Assembly (NCBI GenBank): GCA_003523945.1 | Contig: DOFS01000626.1 | Location: 1 to 5,863, forward strand | Direction: 5' to 3' | Source: Nitrospiraceae bacterium | GTDB taxonomy: Bacteria; Nitrospirota; Nitrospiria; Nitrospirales; UBA8639 | Length of the DNA: 5,863 bases | In this document: positions 1-5,661 of the stretch, piece by piece | How positions within the stretch are numbered: the first letter of the stretch is position 1 | Layout: each line of letters starts with the position of its first letter | Position numbers and translations under genes: made by a program | Notes under the pieces: generated by a model | The model's database searches: none | Told to the model about the DNA's origin: nothing | The model's input: only the letters and a program-made list of their open reading frames with translations

Positions 1-534
1 TTGATCATAATCTATGTCTTGCTTGCCGTGCCGTTTCGTAGTTACCTGCAACCAGCCATTGTGATGACATCCATTCCGTTCGGGTTGGTTGGTGCGGTGA
101 TCGGCCACATGATCATGGGCTACAACATCAGCATCATCAGTATGATGGGAATCATTGCGCTTGGCGGAGTAGTCGTCAATGATTCCTTAATCATGATCGA
201 CTATGCCAATACCAAGCGCCGGGAGGGGCAGAATGCGTTTGAGGCCATCTGTCAGGCCGGCATCCGCCGGTTCCGCCCCATCCTGTTGACCACCCTCACC
301 ACCTTTGGCGGATTGGGTCCCATGATTTTCGAAACGTCCCGGCAGGCACGATTCATGATTCCCATGGCCATTTCATTGGGATTTGGAATTCTTTTTGCCA
401 CCGCCATCATGCTCGTGCTCATTCCCTCTCTCTATCTGGTCGTGGAGGATGTGTTGGGCCTGTTCACCGCTCCCGTCAACACGCCTTCCCCTGAAAAAGT
501 TCAGAATGAACCGGAAACCATCGTTGCGAAGTGA
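1..534 (+). CDS. RND efflux transporter permease, C-terminal end (partial)
   Basis: This is the last 177 residues of an inner-membrane RND (AcrB/MexB-type) proton-driven exporter, the pump subunit of a tripartite efflux complex. The fragment opens inside a membrane helix, so the TTG at base 1 is most likely an internal Leu codon and the gene begins outside the window. Visible family marks are [10 protein letters not shown] followed by a hydrophobic stretch, the [16 protein letters not shown] block (residues 55-70) that corresponds to the AcrB segment after TM10, a basic loop ([10 protein letters not shown]), [12 protein letters not shown] (90-101), and a final helix rich in Leu, Ile and Val that ends [11 protein letters not shown]. 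These fit TM9/10 to TM12 of a full pump of about 1000-1050 residues. The tail after residue 150 is short, polar and Pro/Glu-rich. Substrate class (drug versus metal) cannot be told because the periplasmic and proton-relay parts are missing. No clear terminator follows directly. Confidence 0.9.
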   Translation: MIIIYVLLAVPFRSYLQPAIVMTSIPFGLVGAVIGHMIMGYNISIISMMGIIALGGVVVNDSLIMIDYANTKRREGQNAFEAICQAGIRRFRPILLTTLTTFGGLGPMIFETSRQARFMIPMAISLGFGILFATAIMLVLIPSLYLVVEDVLGLFTAPVNTPSPEKVQNEPETIVAK

Positions 535-631
535 GAGAGGGTCTATTGAGGGAGCCAAAAAGCATTTCCTCCGTCAGCATATTTTTGAAAGGAAATTTGT
601 GGAAATGCCCGGATATGATGAAATCTCCTTT

Positions 632-692
632 GGGCTTCACTCAACTCCCCTCAGGCGGGACGATCCGCTGTCGCATGGCAGGACCTGATCCC
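632..692 (+). repeat. Family 1 repeat, decayed copy (right part)
   Basis: It shares GGCTTCACTCAACT, a GATCCGCTGTC block and a right end reading GGACCTGATCCC with the better copies at 2712-2805 and 4541-4620. The right end corresponds to AAGACCTGACCCC of the 2712-2805 copy. The left terminal repeat expected near base 599 is not recognisable, so this copy is truncated or eroded on its left. It has the same orientation as the other two copies. Confidence 0.7.
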
Positions 693-773
693 AAGCACAA
701 GTCTTCTCCCTAATGTTTTTTTGCCTGTCTGATCATTTCCGAGTAGACTGGGGCACAGTACGAAATCAGAATG

Positions 774-805
774 TTCCTGTTGAATACTTATTCACTCAAC
801 AGGGA
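774..805. repeat. Inverted repeat CCTGTTGA / TCAACAGG
   Basis: CCTGTTGA (776-783) and TCAACAGG (796-803) are perfect 8-bp complements separated by 12 AT-rich bases. A T-G wobble and a T-A pair could extend the stem to 774/805. No T-run follows, so it is not a canonical terminator. It could be an operator, an RNA stem or a mobile-element relic; nothing nearby decides this. Confidence 0.45.
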
Positions 806-859
806 TTCGATATCAATGATCGACGGGAATGATCAAAACAGTCGTCCAGCAAGACCGCA

Positions 860-935
860 GCCATTTTGGCGCGCGGAGCGTACTTTTAGTGCGTGAGCAC
901 GGCAAAATGGCGAGAACGCCGCTGGCGGCTTTTTT
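860..935 (+). repeat. Fold-back element upstream of the helicase (family 3)
   Basis: GCCATTTTG (860-868) pairs perfectly with CAAAATGGC (903-911). Nested inside is GTGC-GTGA-GCAC (889-900), a 4-bp stem closed by a GNRA-type tetraloop. Directly after comes a second GC hairpin with a T-run (918-935). The layout looks like a compact structured RNA or a small palindromic mobile repeat. I recall very similar sequence scattered through Nitrospira genomes, but only one copy is in this window, so its status as a dispersed repeat is recollection rather than observation. Confidence 0.55.
918..935 (+). terminator. Terminator-like GC hairpin with T6
   Basis: GCCGC (918-922) and GCGGC (925-929) form a GC stem, realistically 4 bp with a CTGG loop, followed at once by six T residues (930-935). 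This is the shape of an intrinsic terminator on the plus strand. It lies about 380 bases after the RND stop and 67 bases before the helicase start. It may end transcription from upstream or act as an attenuator in the helicase leader. The stem is short, so strength is uncertain. Confidence 0.5.
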
Positions 936-1002
936 CAGCATTCCCAGAATGATCCACCCCTGTTGTGCCAGATTTGATGAGAAGAAGAGGTCTTGAAACG
1001 CC

Positions 1003-2268
1003 ATGAAGTTTGCAAAATATCCCATTTCAGATGCTTTGAAAAACAACCTGTCCCGACTCGGGTTTGTAAAAACCACGGACATCCAATTTAAAGCCATGCC
1101 CTCGATCATGGCGGGGGAAGATGTTCTGGCCATCGCCCAAACTGGGACGGGAAAAACGGCAGCATTTGCCATCCCGATCATCAATCACATTGACCAGTGG
1201 AAAAGGAGTCAACGCTCCTATGGTATCCAATGCATTGTCATGGTGCCGACGCACGAACTGGCGATGCAGATTGGAGAAGTCTTTGCCCAACTTTCCAAAC
1301 AGACCAAGGTCAAGGCGTTTGCTTTGTATGGCGGCGTTGAGCAGGACCCGCAGATACAAAGACTTCAGAATGGTATCGATGTGCTCATAACGACACCCGG
1401 CCGGCTGTTTGATTTGATCAGTCAGGGGTATGTTCTGCTTAACCACGTCCAAACCCTTGTGTTGGATGAAGCTGATCACATGCTCGATCTTGGATTTATT
1501 GGAGATATTCATGCGATCAAAAAAAAGCTGCCACAGAAACATCAAACGCTCTTTTTCTCAGCAACCATTAATGCCGACATCAAAAAACTGGCGTATTCTC
1601 AGGTGAGGAGTTCAGCAATCCGGATTCAAATCTCGCCGGACAATCGTGTCTCCAAAAGTGTCACCCACTATGTCATGTTTGTTGAAATGGATGATAAACG
1701 GTTTTTCCTGGAGCGGTTCCTGACCGATAATCCTGAGAGCCGGGTGATCGTGTTTGTCCGGACGCGAGTGCGCGCTGAACGGGTCGCCAAGGCCATGGGT
1801 CGTGTCGGAATAGAAACGCTGACGATTCATGGGGAAAAGGATCAGCGTGACCGGGCTTCGGTGATGAACGCATTTAAAACAGGGGCCTGTCAGGTTTTAA
1901 TCGCCACAGATGTCAGCGCACGCGGCATCGACATTCCGGATGTTCATTATGTGCTGAATTATGACTTGCCGGATAAGGCAGAAAACTACGTCCATCGTGT
2001 CGGAAGAACCGGGCGGGGTGTCAAAAAAGGGATTGCGATTTCGTTCTGCAGCAAAGAAGAACGATTACGACTCGAGGAGATTCAGGGGTTTTTAGATCAA
2101 GAAATCGATGTTATCAAAATCACGAAAAAGGATTATGCCTTTACGGTGACACGTCCCAGCGGGGAGCCAACCTTGGAAGAGTTGCTCAAAGAAATAGAGG
2201 AGGAAGAGGAGGAGAAAAGGAAAAAAAGGAAAACAAGAAAACCTCAAAAGAAGAATAAAAAGACCTAA
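1003..2268 (+). CDS. DEAD-box ATP-dependent RNA helicase (RhlE-like)
   Basis: This is a complete 421-residue cytoplasmic helicase that would use ATP to unwind short RNA duplexes, as in ribosome assembly, RNA decay or cold adaptation. The motifs run in order: Q motif with F21 and Q28, AQTGTGKT (45-52, Walker A), PTHELA (82-87, motif Ia), GG (110-111), TPGR (131-134), DEAD (155-158), SAT (186-188), IVFVRTR (249-255), ATDVSARGIDIP (301-312) and HRVGRTGRG (331-339). Motif Ia has His where PTRELA is usual. After the core, the tail flips from an acidic run (E398-E404) to a Lys/Arg-rich end (405-420), probably for RNA binding. The ATG at 1003 is preceded by GAAGAGG (984-990), a somewhat long spacing of 12 bases, and it places the Q motif at the normal distance from the N-terminus. 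Length is close to RhlE-type enzymes. It appears to be transcribed alone. The exact subfamily is not certain. Confidence 0.95.
   Translation: MKFAKYPISDALKNNLSRLGFVKTTDIQFKAMPSIMAGEDVLAIAQTGTGKTAAFAIPIINHIDQWKRSQRSYGIQCIVMVPTHELAMQIGEVFAQLSKQTKVKAFALYGGVEQDPQIQRLQNGIDVLITTPGRLFDLISQGYVLLNHVQTLVLDEADHMLDLGFIGDIHAIKKKLPQKHQTLFFSATINADIKKLAYSQVRSSAIRIQISPDNRVSKSVTHYVMFVEMDDKRFFLERFLTDNPESRVIVFVRTRVRAERVAKAMGRVGIETLTIHGEKDQRDRASVMNAFKTGACQVLIATDVSARGIDIPDVHYVLNYDLPDKAENYVHRVGRTGRGVKKGIAISFCSKEERLRLEEIQGFLDQEIDVIKITKKDYAFTVTRPSGEPTLEELLKEIEEEEEEKRKKRKTRKPQKKNKKT
2196..2233 (+). repeat. 38-base homopurine tract in the helicase tail
   Basis: This run has only A and G, with an A7 stretch at 2221-2227, and encodes the switch from poly-Glu to Lys/Arg. 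It is low-complexity coding sequence that could be prone to slippage; the frame is intact here. Confidence 0.85.
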
Positions 2269-2490
2269 TGGCTCGTTAAAGAATAGGAATCAATCGAAAT
2301 TTTTGTGGACTGAAATTCGTTTCCCGCGCAGGTGGCCTTGAATTCAATTTATGACGTGAGTCCATCCCTTATAGAGCATGATTTCGCCTCAACCCCTTCC
2401 TATTCAGAAAAGATGACCTCTGCCGTTTGCCTTGCGAAGCCGATTCTCACTATAGACAAATAACATTTTTTTCATTCAATTGTTTAAGAC
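2269..2490. other. Gap after the helicase without a gene
   Basis: I see no coding sequence, no strong hairpin with a T-run, and no clear promoter here. The stretch is AT-rich before the GC-rich family 2 repeat starts at about 2491. A frame starting at 2427 runs into that repeat and is not supported as a gene. Confidence 0.6.
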
Positions 2491-2682
2491 TTGCCGGGTT
2501 TCGGCCCGGAAACCAAGGTCCTTTTGTTTCGGCAAAAGGACCCAAAACCATTGACGCCCAGTTCGGCCTCTTTAGATTAAGCGGACGCAGGAAACAGGAG
2601 GGCGGGCCAACTCGCCAGGCTCAAACAAAGCCCGCCAATGCTTGAAGAGCGTCCGCCAACAAGGCCGAACAGCAGGCGTCGG
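2491..2682 (+). repeat. Family 2 structured repeat, copy A (nested fold-back)
   Basis: Two hairpins come first, both with a TTTCGG loop: CCGGG (2494-2498)/CCCGG (2505-2509), and a perfect 10-bp stem GGTCCTTTTG (2517-2526)/CAAAAGGACC (2533-2542). Then three nested stems follow: GACGCC (2553-2558)/GGCGTC (2675-2680) continuing into GTTCGGCCT (2561-2569)/AGGCCGAAC (2662-2670); GCGGACGC (2581-2588)/GCGTCCGC (2649-2656); and GGCGGGC (2601-2607)/GCCCGCC (2630-2636). The whole folds into a long interrupted hairpin with about 22 bases at its tip. A diverged, inverted copy lies at 4978-5215. Reading frames across it (with peptides such as FVSAKGPKT) are often annotated as small hypothetical proteins, but the symmetry is better explained by RNA or DNA structure. 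Confidence 0.75.
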
Positions 2683-2711
2683 GTTAAAGGAAAGGAAACA
2701 AAGTATTTAAT

Positions 2712-2805
2712 GGGGTCTGATCGTGCAATCACGCCATCCGCTTTCGGCTTCACTCAACTATCCCAAAGAGTGACCCTCCGCTGTCATATTACAAGACCTG
2801 ACCCC
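2712..2805 (+). mobile_element. Family 1 MITE-like element, complete copy
   Basis: A 94-bp element bounded by imperfect terminal inverted repeats: GGGGTCTGATCGTGCAAT (2712-2729) and ATTACAAGACCTGACCCC (2788-2805), matching at 14 of 18 positions when one is reverse-complemented. It carries no coding capacity and would have to be moved in trans. The left end of the copy at 4541 matches the reverse complement of this right end at 17 of 18 positions, which supports real termini. Its right end abuts the ISL3 remnant, so it may have inserted at, or helped make, the deletion boundary. No clear target duplication is visible. A REP-type element mobilised by a Y1/RAYT transposase is an alternative. Confidence 0.7.
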
Positions 2806-2817
2806 GCACACCGACAC

Positions 2818-2988
2818 ATTGACAATATCCTGACCTACTACCAGCATCCAGTGACCAACGCGATGAGCGAGGGACTCAACAGCCAGATTCAGAAGATCAA
2901 GAGCATGACCTGCGGATTCCGAAAACTCGAGAGTTTCAAGATGGCCATCTACTTCCACTGGGTGGGGCTTGATCTGTACCCATGCTAA
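2818..2988 (+). pseudogene. ISL3-family transposase remnant (C-terminal end)
   Basis: These last 56 residues and the stop codon match the end of ISL3-type DDE transposases: IDNILTYYQHPVTNA, SEGLNSQIQKIKSM, CGFRKLESFKMAIYFH and GLDLYP. The Glu in SEGLN (codon 2869-2871) is probably the final acidic residue of the DDE triad, by family knowledge. A full transposase has roughly 400 residues, so over 80% is missing. The upstream part of the open frame (from 2638) is repeat sequence, not transposase. No ribosome-binding site serves the fragment and I cannot identify the IS right inverted repeat after the stop. It is a dead relic that marks past IS activity next to the minus-strand gene. Confidence 0.85.
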
Positions 2989-3054
2989 AGCCGGAAGCGC
3001 CATTTTGGTTGTACCAGTGAAGGTCCCGACCTCCAATTTATTCATCCAATCCGG

Positions 3055-4485
3055 TTATCGTTTAACTCTCATGCGAATTGCAAGAACAAAAAGACCAATT
3101 TGCAAAGGCGACCAAATGGATTGAATCACTTGAGTCCATTTGGAAACATTTTCAGTGGAAATTAATTCTGGTCGCTGAAGCGTGCCAACCTGGATACTAT
3201 GGAGTAACCAATAGCACCAGCCTCGACCGGGATTGGATAAATCACCTAGCGAATAGATAACTGATGCCCCCAAAGTTCCGATTATTAATATGCCGACTGC
3301 TCGACCCCATCCAAGTCCGTATCCGCTGAACAGCCAATACAAAAATTCCAGAGAGAAGTACCGACGTCTCCTGCCTTCCTCACGTCGTCTCATTTCCATT
3401 TCCCCGTAGTGGAAATAACCCGCCTGCAATTGGTTACCTTTCCGTTGGTACTGTTCTTTCAAAATTTGATAAGACTCCCTTAAATGCTTTATTAATAAGG
3501 GATCTCCCGACTTCCGAACATGGACCTCATCTTTGAGGATGTCTCTTCCAAACCAAGATATCCCCATAGGATTCCAACGCAGCCATTGAATATTTGCCAG
3601 GTTAAATTTTTCAAAATTATTCCCTAATAAACGGCATTCACTTAAATCGCAATTTTTAATCGTAACCGGTTCTTCCTTTGCCAACAACTGGAGTGGCTTT
3701 GTCTGTGCGTAAATTTTCATAGGAAGATGAGAGAATGGACTGACGAAATTAACTTGGCCATTAACTATTAATCCATTTATGCGGAGGATATGGGGAACAG
3801 AGCTGCCAGCAATGGAAATTCCGCAGCCATTAAGATTCGAGGAATTAAGATTAACCTCAGACTCAGAAGAGAATCTCATATTTGTTAGATCAAACTGTGG
3901 CCCAAACAGACAATCTTGAATGTCTAGAGTAGAAGAAATTGTGCTTGCGTTCGCTCTGAAATTAAAAATAGATTTCGCCTGAATATTAAGCTTCCCCCTA
4001 AACTCGGTTTCATTAATCGAAATTACTCCAATCCCATCTGGACCCTTTATGTTTAGATCATTGTGAAAAATTGATCCCTCAGACATTATTTGGCTGAGAT
4101 GCCCACTTAATTCAATTTCTACACGACCTACAAAAAAACAATGTTCCAGGAAATTGATGCCACTTAAGCTTTTGGACTCAATAAGAAAACCTTTTTGGAA
4201 GGTAACGTTCTTTAATTCCAAGATTGCATTAGCATCAAAAACGGTTTCCCTTAAATCTAATACATCAAGAAATTCTGTGCCTTTAATCTCAAATCGTGAG
4301 GGGAATTTCACCTTTTGAAAGTTGGTGCAGCCTTTTCCAATTAAATGATCGAATGCTTGTTGAAAGGCCACTTTGACATCCCCAACATTTTTCGATCGGG
4401 AGGAGTGAAGGATACAATCCCCCCCCTCCTTATCACGCTTTAGGCCACAAATATCCCAATGTTGGCAACGTTCTTCAGGATTCAT
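3055..4485 (-). CDS. Beta-helix (pentapeptide-like) membrane protein with Cys/His N-terminus
   Basis: A 476-residue protein of unknown function with three visible parts. First, an N-terminal C7-x5-C13-x10-C24-x2-H27 cluster (ending CILHS) that resembles a small zinc-binding knuckle. Second, residues about 55-300 form short strand-like repeats with spaced Phe, Leu and Asn (FEIKGTEF, LELKNVTF, NLNSSNLNG, FEKFNLANI), resembling a degenerate pentapeptide or right-handed beta-helix. Third, a charged helix (LRESYQILKEQYQRKG to GEMEMRRREE, 335-370) and a Arg cluster lead to two hydrophobic segments (about 395-411 and 456-471) around a Trp/Cys-rich loop (423-440). The last part recalls pentapeptide proteins fused to a two-helix channel-like domain, but no GYG selectivity filter is seen. 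The ATG at 4485 has a weak GGTAAAG upstream. Base use is AT-rich (35% G+C in 3841-3900), unlike its surroundings, and the gene lies alone between repeats, suggesting horizontal gain. Confidence 0.8.
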   Translation of the reverse strand: MNPEERCQHWDICGLKRDKEGGDCILHSSRSKNVGDVKVAFQQAFDHLIGKGCTNFQKVKFPSRFEIKGTEFLDVLDLRETVFDANAILELKNVTFQKGFLIESKSLSGINFLEHCFFVGRVEIELSGHLSQIMSEGSIFHNDLNIKGPDGIGVISINETEFRGKLNIQAKSIFNFRANASTISSTLDIQDCLFGPQFDLTNMRFSSESEVNLNSSNLNGCGISIAGSSVPHILRINGLIVNGQVNFVSPFSHLPMKIYAQTKPLQLLAKEEPVTIKNCDLSECRLLGNNFEKFNLANIQWLRWNPMGISWFGRDILKDEVHVRKSGDPLLIKHLRESYQILKEQYQRKGNQLQAGYFHYGEMEMRRREEGRRRRYFSLEFLYWLFSGYGLGWGRAVGILIIGTLGASVIYSLGDLSNPGRGWCYWLLHSIQVGTLQRPELISTENVSKWTQVIQSIWSPLQIGLFVLAIRMRVKR

Positions 4486-4499
4486 AAATCTTTACCAAT

Positions 4500-4511
4500 T
4501 TCTTTAAAGAA
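4500..4511. promoter_or_regulatory. Palindrome TTCTTTAAAGAA upstream of the minus-strand gene
   Basis: A perfect 12-bp palindrome lies 14 bases before the start codon of the gene at 3055-4485. The position would suit an operator or a site affecting translation. I found no convincing -35/-10 pair between it and the family 1 repeat. A chance AT-rich palindrome is possible. Confidence 0.25.
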
Positions 4512-4540
4512 CCCAGTGAACCTTAAAAAGAAAAGTTTCT

Positions 4541-4620
4541 GGGGTCAGGTCTTGCAATCATGCAATCCGCTTCGGCTTCACTCAACTACCCCCAAAGCGT
4601 GACCATCCGCTGTCATTTTG
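4541..4620 (+). mobile_element. Family 1 MITE-like element, right end lost
   Basis: It starts with the cleanest left terminus, GGGGTCAGGTCTTGCAAT (4541-4558), then follows the 2712-2805 copy through GGCTTCACTCAACTA, a GTGACC block and CCGCTGTCATT. After about 4616 it no longer matches, so the right terminal repeat is missing or eroded. It is a direct repeat of the 2712 copy, about 1.8 kb apart, and the two bracket the ISL3 remnant and the minus-strand gene. Confidence 0.7.
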
Positions 4621-4977
4621 AAATATCTAATTCCTAGTATATTAGACGCCATTCAATGGCGACCTCAGACGGCAATCATTCTCGAAATATCAAAGGCTTG
4701 CCCAGATTTTGCTTTTCCCCAAGGTTTTTTATGCGGATGGGAATAGGACAGGCGGATTCTTGTTCAACGAGCGAAATTAGTCAAGCTGTGCGTCACCTCA
4801 GCGAGTTAGATAATTTTTCAGAAAAAACTCAAATCTGGAAATCCACGCTGTTTTTCAGGTCCGATGCCTGCCGCCCAGTCTCAGGGTCTGATGCTCTTAC
4901 TGATCGGCGGGCCTGGTGTGAAGATAGCGGGTTGGCCAGCCATCAGAAAGGGACTCAAATTTTCGGCAACTTCCTTT
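4621..4977. other. Gap without a supported gene
   Basis: Several open frames cross this stretch and the next repeat on both strands, but none has a recognisable domain or ribosome-binding site. Two inverted repeats are visible: CGCCATTCAATGGCG (4647-4661, perfect 7-bp arms around one base) and GCCTGCCG (4866-4873) with CGGCGGGC (4905-4912, one wobble). Neither has a T-run. Confidence 0.55.
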
Positions 4978-5215
4978 GGCCTTGTGGTGTGGCCGAGCAG
5001 TGCAGCCGGCCCCGGAGACAAGGCGCACATTGTTCGAGCCCTTCAAGAAATCTCAGGACAAGCTCCGCGAGTTTGTGCGCCACCGGGGTCGGCGAACCGC
5101 GGAGGGTACCCGAAGGGCCACGCCACGGCCACCATGGTTTTGGGTCCTTTTGCCGAAACAAAAGGCCTGCCCTGAGCCAAGCCGAAGGGACCTCGACGGC
5201 CGGGCCGACCCCCGG
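4978..5215 (-). repeat. Family 2 structured repeat, copy B (inverted, diverged)
   Basis: On the minus strand it begins like copy A (CTTGCCGGG, then TCGGCCCGG), and shares an identical 32-base block (5134-5165 here, 2520-2551 in copy A) containing the CCTTTTG/CAAAAGG hairpin. Beyond that block the primary sequence differs, yet nested pairing remains. GGCC-TT-GTGG-T-GTGGCC (4978-4994) pairs with GGCCACGCCACGGCC (5116-5130) with a 2-base bulge and one wobble. CTCCGCG (5063-5069) pairs with CGCGGAG (5098-5104). CGCC (5078-5081) pairs with GGCG (5091-5094). The first hairpin is CCGGG (5200-5204)/CCCGG (5211-5215). The region is GC-rich (62% in 5101-5160), which inflates chance pairing, so the structure needs a covariance test. 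Confidence 0.65.
5166..5189. repeat. 24-bp palindromic insert inside family 2 copy B
   Basis: Copy A reads AGGT directly into CCTTTTG, while copy B has 24 extra bases between the same flanks. The insert contains an imperfect palindrome, CCCTGAGC-CAA-GCCGAAGGG (5170-5189), that belongs to the CCTGAGC...GAAGG type of short palindromes widely scattered in environmental genomes and often translated as PEPSRR, LSQAEG or GSGQA. It sits within the stem of the second hairpin, separating its outer three base pairs from the inner seven. Its length is a multiple of three. Confidence 0.7.
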
Positions 5216-5661
5216 CAAGAAAATTCATTGAAGCTTACAACCACTTTCCAATCCCGTTTCACTATCGATTCTTCAGGACTTCGAGGACGATAATCCTTGC
5301 ATGAATTTCCCCATTCATCCCAAAGGTGAAGGAAAATCTCACAGGAGTCTAAGAAATTTGGGGGCAAGGATTTTAGAAATTCGAGTGCGGTCGCCCATAA
5401 GAGAATAGGTATCTAATTCGATACGACGTGTATCGTCATTGATACGCGCATCCCATGTGGAGTTGAGAGCAGCAGTATCAGCAAGGATATAAAGTCTAGT
5501 ACCAGTAGGAGCTATCAATCGAATACCGAAAGGGTCTCTCTTGCACACCCGTTTTGAGGGGAATGGGTTTTGCTTATTCAAGCAACACCGAGGATGTTGG
5601 GGAATGAGAAAATGAGCGGAAGGTACGCAATGTATAAGTAAGGTGAGAAAGGGATCATGCT
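5216..5661. other. Gap before the hemopexin-like gene
   Basis: Apart from the possible relic at 5339-5581, nothing is clear. There is a small hairpin TGCTT-ATTC-AAGCA (5571-5584). I could not place a convincing promoter for the downstream gene. Confidence 0.5.
5339..5581 (-). pseudogene. Possible coding relic of unknown family
   Basis: This 80-residue frame opens with TTG and has no ribosome-binding site; it stays open further upstream without a better start. Residues about 17-76 look protein-like: DPFGIRLIAPTGTRLYILAD, then an Asp/Thr/Arg-rich stretch (INDDTRRIELDTYS). Many codons end in T (GCT, ACT, CGT), unlike the helicase and RND genes. I do not recognise a family. It could be a fragment of a foreign gene left by rearrangement, or chance. 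The Asp-Thr codons account for the GATAC/GTATC motifs noted on the DNA. Confidence 0.3.

Larger units (their letters stand above)
535..1002. other. Repeat-rich intergenic region
   Basis: This 468-base gap between the RND gene and the helicase has no convincing gene. The open frames across it are short, lack ribosome-binding sites and run through repeats. It holds a decayed family 1 repeat (632-692), a perfect 8-bp inverted repeat around 774-805, and a fold-back ending in a terminator-like hairpin (860-935). An antisense frame over 813-1184 is produced by the fold-back and by the helicase antisense strand, so I do not treat it as a gene. Confidence 0.7.

Noticed and set aside
423..440. Potassium-channel selectivity filter in the minus-strand protein (residue numbers given)
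   Set aside because: The loop WCYWLLHSIQVGTLQRPE lacks the GYG or GFG signature, so ion selectivity cannot be claimed.
813..1184. Antisense open frame of 123 codons over the helicase start
   Set aside because: It runs through the 860-935 fold-back and the reverse strand of conserved helicase motifs; it has no ribosome-binding site or domain.
2427..2645. Open frame of 72 codons containing FVSAKGPKT
   Set aside because: It lies over the family 2 stems; the peptide is explained by repeat sequence, and copy B yields the same peptide in an unrelated frame context.
2491..5215. CRISPR array
   Set aside because: The repeats are few, long, differently oriented and unevenly spaced, with no short regular repeat-spacer pattern and no cas genes.
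4656..5231. Long plus-strand frame of 191 codons
   Set aside because: Rich in Ser, Arg, Cys and Pro with no domain, it crosses the inverted family 2 copy and the 24-bp palindrome; this is typical of GC-rich repeat read-through.
5408..5445. Cluster of GATAC/GTATC motifs as an operator array
   Set aside because: Spacing is uneven and the motifs are largely explained by Asp-Thr and Arg-Ile codons in the minus-strand frame; no adjacent promoter was found.
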